Positions 11,288 through 22,900 of a stretch of 64,000 nucleotides of DNA are shown here, piece by piece. A program made the position numbers and the translations under genes. The notes beneath the pieces are model-generated. The model was not told the DNA's origin. It saw nothing but the letters and a program-made list of their open reading frames with translations, and did not search any database. The number at the start of each line of letters is the position of its first letter. Within the stretch, counting starts at the first letter, position 1. The stretch is from contig JARUPZ010000007.1 of the NCBI GenBank assembly GCA_031213475.1, positions 4,025,586 through 4,089,585 on the forward strand. Reading direction: 5' to 3'. Origin of the DNA: Nereocystis luetkeana. Lineage: Eukaryota; Sar; Phaeophyceae; Laminariales; Laminariaceae.

Positions 11288-11790
11288 ACCACCTCTGTCA
11301 AACCTTTAATGACTTCGCTAGCCACCATCACGAATCAGCCGGGCGAAGCACTGCTGCCCTGAGGTATGAAGAGCGACTCGTAGAGGCACGTGGGAGTGCA
11401 AAAAAAAAAACGCGGTGAGAGGAACGGGGGTCCTCGTGCGCGGTAATAATCTGGTGGAGCGAGGAGACCAAATCGAAGAAGAAAAACACCCGCCCCTTCC
11501 CCAGGGAGCCGAGGACTTGGTCCACGCGAGGAATAGGCAGCCCTCTCGCTGATGCTGCTGATCTGGTTGAGTTTTCTTGTGGTTCACGGTGATCCGAACG
11601 CCTCCAGACTTCTTCGAGATGACCACCAGCGGCCTCGAGTGCGGAGGGGTCGAGTGCTGGATCAGGCCTGCCGCAAGGTACTGGTCCAAGGTGGCCTCCA
11701 CTTCCTTGGTGCCTTTCGTGAATTCGGTCCCGGAAGGAAGCGCTTCTTCTGTTAATATTAATAGCAGCATTCAGCACTGCGCCAATACTT
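11288..11790 (-). mobile_element. Second reverse-transcriptase fragment of the gypsy-type family
   Basis: It is a close nucleotide match to about 6390-6860 of the larger element. The minus strand shows EVEATLDQYLAAGLIQHST and VVISKKSGGVRITVNHKK, typical of the N-terminal part of Ty3/gypsy RT. It lacks the rest of pol and is broken, so it is a fossil fragment. Confidence 0.85.
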
Positions 11791-11889
11791 GGTGCTGCTG
11801 GCTGGTAGCTCAGTGGCCGGGCTTTATTTCTGAAAAATGGAAAACTCAATCCGGGGTCCACTAGCGGGACCTCGGGTATGCAGACGTGC

Positions 11890-13130
11890 ACGCCCTAATA
11901 TATTTAACAAGTAAGTGCGGCTATACGATCACCGCTTCCATTATCTCCATGATCTACATTATTGCCGGCCGTCTCACACCCCACCAAAAAGCTCAACCTG
12001 GCACTTCCTAAAAAAGGGGAAAAACAAACTTCGGGAGTGGTTGGTACGCTTTGTTTCTTTCAAGCCCACTTCACTGGTTTTTTTTTCCTTTTTTTTTTCC
12101 CCCAATTTTTCCATTTTTTTCCCAATTTTTCTTCTTCCCGAACTTTTCGCCAAGAAGGGCTGCTGGTAAAAAAGAAAAGAAAAGAAAAAACTCTTGCTAC
12201 TTAAAAACATGAAACATTAGAAAAAAATGAAACTTCGGAAAAAATTGAACTTTTGGGAACCAAAAAAAAACGGTGAGCACGACGTGATAAAGTTGATGTG
12301 GAACACACCCTTTCCATGTGGTAAGAACTCTCGCCCCGGCCGGTTCTGTCCAGCAGCATAGCTATGTTTGCTCGGGAGGGAAACTCGTTCTTGATCCCCC
12401 GGCACTCTGCCGCTCCTCGGCCAGCATATTTGTGCCGTCCAATTCACGCCCCGGACTTCGTGGCCAGCTACGCGTAGGCAGCTCCGACTACAAACATTTG
12501 CCTCCAGGTTGCGAGCAGGCCTCCCCGGAAGACCACGCATAGCCTTGAGCGTGCGAGAGAGATAGCAAGTCGTCGCCTGCTGGTCCATGCCCCGGCTTCA
12601 AGAGTACGGGACCATCCGGATGGAATCGGGGTCGATCATCCAAACGCCCTCGCAGCGTCTCGATCCGTTGGCAGGCCACAGTCTGCGTATAAGGTAGAAA
12701 CGTTGAAAAAAAAAAAAAAAAACAAGAAACAGACAACAGAGATGGTTGGAAGCCCCATTGTTCGGCGTTCCTCCGTGCCTGTCTGTCACAATGATGGGAA
12801 AACAGGCAATTTCTGTGGATAGGCATGCCCCAACCGACGTGTCCAGCTCTGTATCGCTTACGAAATTTCTCCACGCCCTGGATAGAGCGCGTAGTAGGCA
12901 AGTACCGCCGCTCGTCATAAAAGCAAGCATGATGATACTTACCCCTGGTATTGCCAGTGTTTGTCTTGCCCTCCCCTGAAAAAGGAAGATGAAGCCGCTC
13001 CTGCGCATTTGTCGTTGTTGTCGTTGTCGTTGTCGTTGTTGTTGTTGTTGTTGTTGTTGTCCTCATAATAACTCACCGCAAAAAAATCAGTCCGTTGTTC
13101 CAGGACAGGCTCCAATAACTCTTGGAGTGG
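11890..13130. other. Intergenic, with an unassigned protein-like block on the minus strand
   Basis: 12050-12240 is T- and A-rich sequence. At about 12300-12690 two minus-strand frames read as ordinary protein (for example EGVWMIDPDSIRMVPYS and MDQQATTCYLSRTLKAMRG), separated by a stop. I recognise no family, and no start or splice boundary is clear, so I do not call a gene. A GTT microsatellite lies at 13012-13058. Confidence 0.25.
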
Positions 13131-13359
13131 AACCATACCTCACAAATAATGACATTTTTTCCGTCGCATGCCCCCGCGAATCCCTAGGCCGGTAGAGGAA
13201 CCCGCGCACTACATTAACGGAACGCACTACCGTCGTTGTTTCTTCCTTTCGCACTCCCCCAGCCCCCCAACCCCCCGCCGACCCTCGTCTCTCTTGTCGA
13301 CATCCCTTGATCGAATTGAGGGTGCCCGGCGTAGATCTACGATATGTTGGGACACTACT

Positions 13360-13560
13360 GTACATCGCGGCCTGAAGAATATATTCCGGTATCATCATGT
13401 CATGGTATCCCCTCTCCCCCCCCCCCCTAGAGGCGTTGTGATGTGAAGTAAAGTACCCCCTCATTTGATACCTGGCAGGCGTTTTGTCGCCCGCCCGACT
13501 GGATGAGGAATCGGTCGTGCGCCCCCCATTCTGGTCAGAAGACATCCGCGCGGGGCCTAA
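13360..13560 (-). repeat. S2/S3-related SINE-like repeat, partial
   Basis: The minus strand matches the upstream half of the repeat at 8750-9000: ACGCCTGCCAGGTAT, then a G tract, then GAGAGGGGATACCATGA. The CGCGATAAAAATGAAGG core is absent or diverged. Confidence 0.55.
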
Positions 13561-14680
13561 AGCAACGAACATCAAGCGGCTACATTATTAGCTATGGCAT
13601 CGAAGGAACGAGTCAACAAGCGACCGCGTGTGAGTGGCACAATAGCAAAGCAGAGCTGCAACAACAGTGATGAGTAGTCGATTCCTACTACAGGGTAGGT
13701 TCCTACGATACTACAGTACAGTACCGCCTCCATCATCCACTGCAAAAATGTATCCCAAATTAACTCCTACCACTCTGTCCATCAAAAATAGAAGTAAACT
13801 TTGTATACTTGAAAAAATAAATCAAAATGCCCCTATTTTCAGGGACGTACTGGCAGTAAGTCCTCAGAGGTGCAGCGAACACTCGCCCTCTCGTCTTTAC
13901 CAGGGTTCATGGTTCTGGGCGCCATTTTAAGTGCGGGGGGACGGGAGAGCTCATTTGATGATTTGTCTCTTGTCAGCTGACCGTCGACCACGCACGCGCC
14001 CCCTTCGAGACGGGAGTGTCGACGGACGGCGTCGGCTCGTGCTGCTGTGGTGGACGTGCTATACATAGTCCACAGAGGCTTGGCGCGAAGCCACCGCTAG
14101 GCGTGCTCGTCTCAGCTTTCTCTCAGGAAGAAATGGTTGATGTTGTAAAAGATGGCTCTTTCTGGGCTATCGATCAAGAAGAGGAAGGAATAGTTTTTTG
14201 TCGGAATTGTGAGGATTGGTTCGTTTCGTGTGCTTGTTGGGTGCATCTGCAACCAGCCTCGACTGCGCGCTCGCCCCCCCGGCTGGGCGCTCTCTACCGG
14301 ATCGTTCTACCGACCGACCCGCAGCAACGTTCCTTGGTGCTCGCTCGAGAGCGTTCCGGCTACCGACGATCGACGTAGGACTACGACGAGACTCTTTCTC
14401 GAAAACTTCCTCCTCGCGCCGCGTACGCATGGGCTGTGCTGATGCCGAGCTCTAGTCGTACGTACATGGCCGGGTGCGTCCTCTTGCTTCAATGTTACTC
14501 CATGCTACGTACCGAGTATTGACTAGAGAGATAGGCTGGGTACATACATACTCCTAAACACTGTACCCGCTACTCGTACTTTTTAGACGACGTTGTTCCC
14601 GACCAGCGACTCGGTAGGCTACAGGTTGCTGCTGCTTTAAACAAAAGGTGCCTACATCAACAGGGAGAAGGAAGGTAGTA
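13560..14680. other. Intergenic; one open plus-strand frame of unknown status
   Basis: A plus-strand frame of 120 codons at 14016-14378 contains a plausible stretch (AIDQEEEGIVFCRNCEDWFV). It has no convincing start context or family match and could be a diverged exon or chance. Nothing else is recognisable. Confidence 0.2.
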
Positions 14681-14735
14681 GGGGGTGTACTCGATATCAT
14701 GCGTGGCCATAGTCGTATGACCATAAGGTAGGGGC
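14680..14735 (-). repeat. PC1 3'-end fragment
   Basis: A short G run, then TGTACTCGATATCATGCGTG and GGTCATACGAC on the other strand, identify a truncated PC1 tail. Confidence 0.6.
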
Positions 14736-14849
14736 GGGCGCTTCTTCGTGTTTCGCTCATTTCTATTAGGCACAGCAGGACTCTTTTCCCCCGCATCTCA
14801 GTGTTGACCTGTTCTGCTCATTGAGACGCTGGCCGGCTTTTTCTTTTGG

Positions 14850-14882
14850 GGGGGGGGGGGGGGTGGGGGGGGGGGGGGGGGC
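14850..14882. repeat. Poly(G) tract
   Basis: A 33-base G tract with a single T. No PC1 or PC2 tail is attached to it. Confidence 0.9.
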
Positions 14883-15216
14883 GTAATCCCTGCCATTAAA
14901 AAAGAATATGACGGGTACGTCAGAACCAAAACATAAAACAAAAAAAGTTGCAAAACTTGTTTTTGGTCGAGCGGCGGCGGTACAGAGCAAAGCAACCACG
15001 TAGACGGGTATGCTACGATCATCAGACCACCTCCGCGGACGTGTGCGAGTCTGTCTATTAATAGTTGGTTTTGTCGACGATTGACTTCGCCTCTTCTCTC
15101 CTGCCAGGTATACATTGGTAAGTGGCCCAAATATATTCGACTCCTGGACTCCGAATCACTCCCCCCCACCCCCGGTTTCCGATATATAAATATAGACTGT
15201 CGTACTCTATCTATAC

Positions 15217-15325
15217 TATTACAGGGGACCATAGTAAATAGGACCTACGGTAGACACAAAAACCTATATATTTAACCATTTTTACTAACAATAGTTGGTC
15301 CTATTAACTATGGTCCCCCGTAATA
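15217..15325. repeat. M1 MITE copy
   Basis: Well-preserved terminal inverted repeats start GGGGACCATAGTAAATAGG and end TTAACTATGGTCCCCCG, flanked by TTA and TAA. Its length is close to the family norm. Confidence 0.85.
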
Positions 15326-15419
15326 GATTACTATTATGACGGAGTCGGTTTATTTGGCGCGTATATATATATGCTTCTGCATCTCACGCTCCAGCATATC
15401 AGAATCACCGGCATTCGCC

Positions 15420-15995
15420 CCCCCCCCCCCCCCCCCCCCCCCTTAGGGTTAAGCCTTCCTTTTATCTCTTTTTTACGTACCTTGCCGGCTTTGTTACCTT
15501 GCCGTTCAGAGGTGTGGGAGTGGGTTGTGAGGAGCCGCATCTTCGACTCATGTTCTAGCTCGTGGAATCGGGGTTTCCATGAATTTCCCATAATTCTGCA
15601 TATACGGCTCATCAGAGTGGGCTGGCGTTATGGTGCTGCCTTGCATGAGGCTGAAAACCCGGTAATAACCTGGGTCCAGGCATTAGGATGGTATTTGTAG
15701 TACTTGGGAGGCGTATCTTAGATGAAAACAAGGGGGTTTCCCAGCGAGACACGAGCCTTGCTCCCAATCTCCACGTGCACGAAAGGAATAAATCTGATCT
15801 TCTTCTATCTCTAAGCAAGCAACACACATGAGTATCAACGAGTACCGGCTTGACCCTTTTAGAACCGCAGTCCCGTTGTGGGGACAAATTGCTTAGAATT
15901 TGAGTGGGTTGTTCCCCAAACGGGACTGCGGTTCTAAAGGGGTTAATAGGCAAACTTGTCCAGGAATACCAGGGATATAAAGTGCCCCCCCGACC
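15420..15995 (+). mobile_element. Solo LTR-like copy, truncated, carrying an H1 insertion
   Basis: It matches 8020-8500 of the right LTR-like arm (GGAATCGGGGTTTCCA; GGAGGCGTATCTTAGATG). The left end is cut at a C tract of about 26 bases. An H1 hairpin (15854-15949) splits it at a site that is uninterrupted in the 7437-8500 arm. It is a fossil with no internal region. Confidence 0.75.
15854..15949. repeat. H1 hairpin element inside the solo LTR
   Basis: Arms GAACCGCAGTCCCGTTGTGG and the inverse pair almost perfectly. The uninterrupted LTR reads GCTCAATAGGC at this site, whereas here the sequence is GCTTGA, the element, then TTAATAGGC. This defines both ends of the element. Confidence 0.85.
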
Positions 15996-16569
15996 TTAAT
16001 CTTAACATTTCAGCAGCGCGCTTTTCTTTGTTCCATTTTTATTTTTTAGGTTTGGAGCCTGAACAGCCCGAACAGCCGCCCCTAGTGATTGACGATTTAG
16101 CAAACAAACATTCACGTACAGAAGCACCTAGCGTTCGTGCGCTTTTGCCTCTATCGTGACCTTTCCCTTACCGTCACGGAAAACGATTAAGAAGACGAAT
16201 CGACGTCGGAACGTCGTATTATGTTATCCTGAACAACTTTTATCCATCGCACGCCCGCGTGGAGCCCTGGGTTTGAATTAAGATGAAAAAAAAAATCTGA
16301 CAACATCTCAACTTGGGTGGTGCCGAGGTGTTCTCATCGTGCCGGGCGGGGCACACGATTTGGAAGCTCACATCTCGCATCAGCTTGTATCGTACCACGA
16401 TGTGTACGCTAGGGTAACGCAGGATGTGCCCCCCCCCCCCTCTGCGTACGAGTACGCGGTATGCGCATGCGTAAGTATGTGAGAAAAAAAACGAAATGAT
16501 GAAAAAAAAATGGCGGCGTTGGTCCGTCAGTAACTCCATTGTTCGTGTCACCATCCGCCCATTGTTATG

Positions 16570-16890
16570 GTAGTCTAGCTGTGATGATTCTGCCTTGAAT
16601 AAGGTTGAAAGCCCGGTAGTTACCTGGGTTCAGGCAACTGGGATCGTATCTGTAGTACTTGGAAGGCGCATCTTAGGCGGAAAACCAGGGATCCACGTAT
16701 CGCCGATGACGCCATTTGTTAAGGTCTTAGTCTGTTGGGCTAAAGGTAAAAGGTTATTAACCAATCGCCTACCCAATCTAAACCTTACAACAGAGCACTG
16801 CTTTCAGTGAGGGTGACATACCGGTAATTGCCTGGGTTCAGGTGTTGGGATCGTATTTGTAGCGCTTGGGAGGCGTATCTTAGATGGCTA
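16570..16890 (+). mobile_element. Two partial LTR-like fragments around an H2 copy
   Basis: 16570-16700 and 16796-16890 each carry the LTR segment with CCTGGGTTCAGG and GGCGTATCTTAG variants. Between them lies an H2 arm at 16718-16795 (GTCTTAGTCTGTTGGGCTAA). They are fossil fragments. Confidence 0.65.
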
Positions 16891-17261
16891 CATAACCGTC
16901 AGTAGGTTCGCGTACCACGGCACTGTACGTACGTGACGGCGTACTGTTAGTATTAATAGTGTACGATCATTCCTTTTGTTTCCCGAACGTCCTCTATGTC
17001 TACGAGTACACTGCTGGTCTGGTGCTGTATTCACTGATGATGTGGGAAAAGCACCAGTATGTACTACCTGTAGTACTACGTTGTCCGTAGTATGAAAACC
17101 TGCCTTGGGGTAGGTGTTGGTCCACGTTGTTGGTATCAGACCCTCGTCGAAAACTATTACCATGGTATTAGTGCTTGCACATTTATTGATAGCTAACGTT
17201 TTAAGGATTTACCCTGGGGCTGGGTAAAATCGATCGATTACTTTACCCTTCGTACCTGGTA

Positions 17262-17621
17262 TAGCTTAGTAGGTAACATGTAAAGGTGTTACCTACTGAG
17301 CTATAGGGGTAAAATATCGATCGATTACCCAGCCCAGAGTAATCCTTATAACACTCTCCCCCTCTCTAAACGGCGGGATCTTTGGGGCGTCGGAACCGTA
17401 TACGTCCGTACGCTGACCTACCCGCTTCGTTTCATTCCCTGGGGAACCAGGGAGATGTGTTTTTCAGGTGTGCAAGCGCAAGCGTTTCTGTAAAAGAAAC
17501 GTTCGAAGTGAGGTTCGAACCCGTGACCTGAATGACGTCAAGTGTGAAGGTGTTACCTACTGAGCTATATAGGGGTAAACAACCGATCGATTACCCAGTC
17601 CAGGGTAATCCTTATAACAAA
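17262..17621 (-). mobile_element. S1 tRNA-derived SINE, full-length-like
   Basis: On the minus strand the head (about 17500-17575) has TAGCTCAGTAGGT and GGGTTCGAACC. The body has TTCCCTGG and the duplicated CTCCCCCTC region, and the tail has GGGCTGGGTAATCGATCGATATTTTACCCC. It is head-to-head with the next copy. Confidence 0.8.
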
Positions 17622-17916
17622 CACCTTCACATTTAACGTCGTGGAGGACACGGGTTCGAATCTCACTTCGAACGTTTCTTTTATAGAAGCACTTGCGCGT
17701 GCGCCCCTAATAGCACACCTCCCTGGTTCCCCAGGTATTGAAACGAAGCGCGCAGGTCAGCGTACGGCCGTGTACGGTACCGACGCCCCAAAGCTCCCGC
17801 CGTTCAGAGAGAGGGAGGATGTTATATGGATTACCCTGTGGGCTGGGTTATCGATCGGTCTTTTACCCCTACGATAGTTCAGTATTATTAGGTAATACCT
17901 CCACACTATTAATATT
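17622..17916 (+). mobile_element. S1 tRNA-derived SINE, head-truncated, opposite orientation
   Basis: It begins inside the tRNA-like head (ACACCTTCACATTTAACGTC, then ACGGGTTCGAATC) without the A box and continues to the tail with ATCGATCGGTCTTTTACCCC. With the previous copy it forms a long inverted repeat whose centre is at about 17620. Confidence 0.8.
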
Positions 17917-18246
17917 AATAATGTGCACACATACATCATGTGTTTTGTGTTGCTGGTGTTGTAAATAGTATGATTCTCGTACGAGGGTTGCAAGCACAAT
18001 TGCTGTTAGCTGTTGTTGTTTGGCTGTGTCGATTATAGTTACTCGCAATGCACGTATTTTGTCATGCAGAGTCTATCTTCCGGGCGAACCGCTGGAGCAC
18101 CTCAGGTCTGTACGATGTAACCTCCAGTTACAATAATTATGTTAATAGTTGTATTACAGCACCGTAATAATATTATAGTTGATTTTGCAGGAGGACAGAT
18201 AGATACTGCTAAGCTGTACATAAAGCATGGATACATCTACCACCGA

Positions 18247-18346
18247 CTTAACCCTTTTAGAACCGCAGTCCCGTTTTGGGGACAATTCACTCAAATTTCA
18301 AGTAGTTTGTCCCCAAAACGGGACTGGGGTTCTAAAGGGGTTAAAC
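18247..18346. repeat. H1 hairpin element with TTAA on both sides
   Basis: CTTAACCCTTTTAGAACCGC opens the copy and GGTTCTAAAGGGGTTAAAC closes it. The arms pair over about 37 bases with an AT-rich loop. Confidence 0.85.
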
Positions 18347-18435
18347 ACAACAGCAGCAGCACAGTATACTGTAGTACTCACTGGTATTCGGCTATTTTTA
18401 TTGTACATCTACCGCAAGCAGCATTATTACCAGCA

Positions 18436-18592
18436 AAGCACAGTAGTAGTAGTAGTAGTATAGTAGTAGTAGTAGTGGTAGTAATAGTAGTAGTAGTATA
18501 GTAGTATTAGTATAGTAGTAGTAGTAGAGGTATAATAGTAGTATTAATAGTATTACTAGCAGTATAGTGGTAGCACACAGTAGTAGTATTGC
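18436..18592. repeat. TAG/GTA triplet microsatellite
   Basis: A long, slightly interrupted AGT/GTA tract with ATA variants. It ends where an M1 element begins. Confidence 0.9.
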
Positions 18593-18695
18593 GGGGGACC
18601 ATAGTTAATAGGACCAAATATCGTTAGTAAAAATGGTTAAATATATTGGTTTTTATCTATACCACAGGTCCTCTTAACTATGGTCCCCCGTAATA
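18588..18695. repeat. M1 MITE copy
   Basis: GGGGGACCATAGTTAATAGG opens it and TTAACTATGGTCCCCCG closes it, with TATT and TAAT flanks. Confidence 0.85.
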
Positions 18696-18699
18696 GCAT

Positions 18700-19605
18700 A
18701 CCCTGGTAGTAGTGTAGCACAGAGTAGCAACAAACACCAATAATAGTAGTATACCTGGTACATAGTAGTGGCGGCTCCCGCGAAACTGCTGTAAAAAAGA
18801 TCACGCGACCAGTAGTAACTCTCTGAGAGAGTTACGTACCTAGACGTACCGGTATGTCATCCATGAGAGGAACGTGCTGCTGTTGGTAGGACACACGTCG
18901 CGCGCCCCTCAAAATATCACGCAGGTTGCAAGGCTGAGAGTATCGGTGAGTATCGACCGAGAAGAGCTATGTACGTACCAATACGTATGATACCACGAAA
19001 AGGCGATCCGAGTTCACACAGCAACAACGCAAGACTACAACCAAGATAAAATCCGGTATCTCTGGTCCCATATAGTCGAGAGAAATTAAACTTCGCCAGT
19101 CTCCTGGGCGGCACTTTCTTGGATCGTTATTAAGGATTTAGAAGCGCCAGGGTCGTAGTGATTCATGCGTACTCGTCATCATGGATGGATGTGAGCGGGC
19201 CGACAAACGATCGGACCATAGGTCGGTAAAAATTAGAACGTTACACTTTCCCAGGGTTTCCACAAAAATGAAAGGCCTACGAGTTGCCTTTTGGTTCCTC
19301 GGCCCGGGCTCTAGCGTCCTTGAGGCAAACAATACTCCTTCCAACACGACTTCCTGTGGAAACACCCCGCCATTGAGGGCCACGTATATAGCACACCCGA
19401 CGAGGGGCAACTGCTCACAAAAAATCCGGTCGAGTTAGGAGGAGAAGCGGAGAGCTCGTACAACCCAAGGCGAGAAGAAATCGCCGAATCGGCTTTCTTT
19501 GTATGTTTTGCAGTTTGTCCACCATCGCCAGTTCTGAGATCGGTGCCTTTTGTTTCATATAATATCAGAGGAGAAGCAATCAGCAGCAGCAGCAGCAGCA
19601 TCATC

Positions 19606-19637
<32 letters not shown>

Positions 19638-19789
19638 AGGTTTGACACATCTACTGGTACCCAAGGCACATATTCGAAAGCCAGTGCTTGACGAAACGTG
19701 CCCCGTCGTCCCCTGCGTGCCTCCCAACTAACCGCCCGTAGCTCTGGAGAGACGGGCCCCCTCCATCTCCGACCTCCGGCGGTTGTTTG
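18700..19789. other. Upstream region of the zinc-cluster gene
   Basis: No domain-bearing gene is visible. A CAG/AGC triplet microsatellite lies at about 19575-19640. A stop codon in the frame of exon 1 lies at 19739-19741, so the first coding ATG in this exon is at 19790. An acceptor-like AG at 19740-19741 means an upstream non-coding or coding exon cannot be excluded. I see no convincing TATA box. Confidence 0.4.
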
Positions 19790-19995
19790 ATGAAACCTTG
19801 GGACGTTGCAGGGGAGCAACGTGCTGCTGGTGGTGCTTGGCCCCCAGACTCTGCCGACAATAGTAATATCAGCTACAGCGACAGCAGCAACCGCGGCCAA
19901 GCTCTGGTAGGAGGGATGAACATGGCGTCGGGTCCAAGCGATCGCGCCGCACGAGACCTCAGGAAGAGCTGCGACCTGTGCTGCTCCAGGAAAAG
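19790..19995 (+). CDS. Zinc-cluster gene, exon 1
   Basis: Starts at ATG 19790, the first ATG after an in-frame stop at 19739. It encodes 68 residues plus two bases (phase 2). The end reads DLRKSCDLCCSRK, giving Cys 61 and Cys 64 and the basic stretch of the cluster. The donor is AAAAG|GTGAGG. The N-terminal 50 residues are hydrophilic, rich in Ser, Gly, Asn and Ala. Confidence 0.8.
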
Positions 19996-22900
19996 GTGAG
20001 GGATACAGCAGCAAGCAGTATACGACAGGTATTCATTTCACCAGAGAGTGAGCGAGACGAGAGGTGGAGATTTGCAGCACTCGTATTATCATACTTGTAC
20101 GTACTGCGTTTGTGTCATGTTGTCGCCGGATTAGCGCTTGTTTTGCGCCTTTTTCTTGCCCGATTCGTGTGACACAACAGGAGATGCAATGGTTTTTCTG
20201 TGTTTCGATCCGTTTTTTGTACGATTTTGTATTTTATGTTCGCAAATTCGGTTGATGCCTTTGCTTGGTCGGGGCTGGTTGTGTTTACCGCCAAGCTTGC
20301 ACATCATGCGAGACCTCTCGCTTCAATGGAGGACCCTCTGCCTGCATGCCGCGCGCGATGGGACCTACAGCTGTAGACCGACAGTACGTTCGTAGGTAAA
20401 GCCCACCATAGCTCACTGATTGACTGCTGTTTGCTGTTGGTGAGATGATGATATCGTACGATTATTTTCTCCCAGGATTATGATGATTTGGACTTCGGGT
20501 TGGTTGTGGGCGAAGCGAGGGAGGGAGTGGCGCAGGCTGTCCCTGTCGGAACTTCATGATACATACTCGTATTACCACTGCTTGTCCCAGCGTATGATCA
20601 CCGTTTGTATTATTAATAGTGTAATGTTCACTGAAGAATTTCCATTATGAACGCTTCTTGATCCAGCCTTCGCCACGTGCCGCCCTGCTATCAAACGAGC
20701 AAGGAAAACGAGTGCTGATGTACGTACGCACGCACAGGAAGCGAAGCAGTCGTGGGGGGACGAGGATTCAATCCAAACCGAGGTTGACTCCTGCGACGCC
20801 GGACCATGTTCCTGTCTATTTTATCGTATACCGGGGTACCAGGTGTATCATGTGTGATAGCACAGCAGCAGAAGCGAAGCGAGCCACGTGCTGATGTGCT
20901 GCCTGCTGTGTGCTCGTTGCCCTCGCCAAGCCAGCCCCCTTTTTGTTCGACGCTGTCGCCCATGTGCAAGAAAGCATGCACAAAAGTGCCGAAGTCCGCT
21001 TCGCAACCGGTTGGTTTTCTGTAGGATGCTGCCCACCTCTCTTGCGACTCGCCGAAACACCTCACGGCGCTTCGCGCTTGGCGCAAGGAGCAATGTCTGC
21101 CTGGTCGATGAAAACCCGACGTGCTCCGTCCCCGCATTGTAGGGGTGCGAGGGTCATGGTTATACGACTACGGCCCTATGACCATGAGTACCCCCCCCCC
21201 CGCCGTCGCCTCCAAACACACACACGTACCCCCCCCCCTCTCGCCCCCCCCCCCCCCCCCCCTTTTTTTTTTGCAGAAGAGAAATCGCCAGTTTTATCAC
21301 CCGAGTTTTGTACTCGTATTTTATGCACGCGGAGGGTAAAAACTGCTTCGTACCAGGAATCAGGTACCAGGGGTATGTAGTGTAGGTACGTACGAGTATT
21401 GACTCTATACCAGCATATTATTATGCAGGGAGGATAACATCAGCAATCACCCGTTGACGAGGCACGACCCTGGTGCAGCGGCATTCTTTTTCTTTTCGTC
21501 GTTGTGTTGTTTTATCTACATATGCACAAAAATATGAAAAGAACATTGCTACGTGTGTACGACGTTGTCGCAGAACTTCTGCGTGGAGGGAGCGTCATGT
21601 CTTCTCCCCCCCCCCACGGGCCCACACTGTTATGAAGCACGAAACTTAGAAACTTACGTATCGTTCCGCAATTTTTGTTTTTTGGTGGTCGCTTTTGTTC
21701 CCAGCTTTATCTCTCTCGGCGCTTTAACCCCCTTTGGACCGCAGTCCCGTTTTGGGGGACAAATCACTTAAAGTTTGACTCGTTTGTCCCCAAAACGGGA
21801 CTGCGGTTCTAAAGGGGTTAACCCCCCGAAGGGTACGTTTTTAACGCTCAGCGAGCATCTGGGCGAGCCGTGGGCACGGGTCATACTCGTAAGTGCCTTC
21901 TTCCCTCCCTCTGCCCTCGGTACAGGTGTTGCTGCACCGCTTCCGATACTCAATGATATGACGCTTTGCTTTGTTGTAGAAGTTTTGAGGGCAATCCGCA
22001 CTGCGTGGAGTCTTGCAGCAGCAGCGGCTGTAGCAATGACAGCGGTACTGCTGTAGCGTGACAAGAAGGGTGGCATCCAGGGTCCCCGCGATCACGACGT
22101 AATTGTGTTTTATGGTGGCGTGGATACCACCGCCGCCACCGCCCTCATCCGTGCTCTTTGGGCCCAAGCTTACGGGTGGCGTTCTTTTCGCGAGACGCCC
22201 GTCGCGAGCGCCGCGGCTGTCCGGTTGGCCCAGCGGTCCCTCGTTTACTGCCTGATTGGTCCGGCAGCCCCCTCATGCAGCCCAGCTGTCCCTCATACAG
22301 GTCGCTCGAATCGATCTCAAGTCTTTCCTCCCTCCCGATTCGCCCGTGATCCGACGAGAAAATCGTGCGGTGGTATCGACACAACAGCAGTACATGGAGA
22401 TATGGGAATATAAATATGCTGGTGCCGTACAAGATACGTCGTCCCCATCGACCTCCTCTAAGATTTAGTGTACATTTAACCCCATATTGTAGCATGGTAG
22501 CATACCACACGCCACGGGTTTCCCGCTGTGTATTTCCTCCTATTTTTGTCTCATGAAGTTCGGAAGACTGGGGCTTGTCCGGCAGGAAAAGAGGAAGCCA
22601 AAGCGCCGTCTCGTTCGACAATTGTACTACTGTACATTGTAGCGCTGGTAGCTGCTGCTCCGTACACTTGCTTGTTGTATGGCCACCACCTGATGCAGAG
22701 GGATGAGTGAGCCACCCCCCCCCCGCTCCTGTTTGATGTGTCGGCGATCGGGCGGGCTGGCGTCCGTTCTGCCCACGATCTGACCGACTTGGGTCACTGC
22801 GGGTAGAGGGAGGGGGGGGGGGGGGGGGGGGAGAGGGAGGGAGCGGGTGATAAAACAAAGGGAGAGACGTCACATAATCACACATGATATTCTGTAGTGC

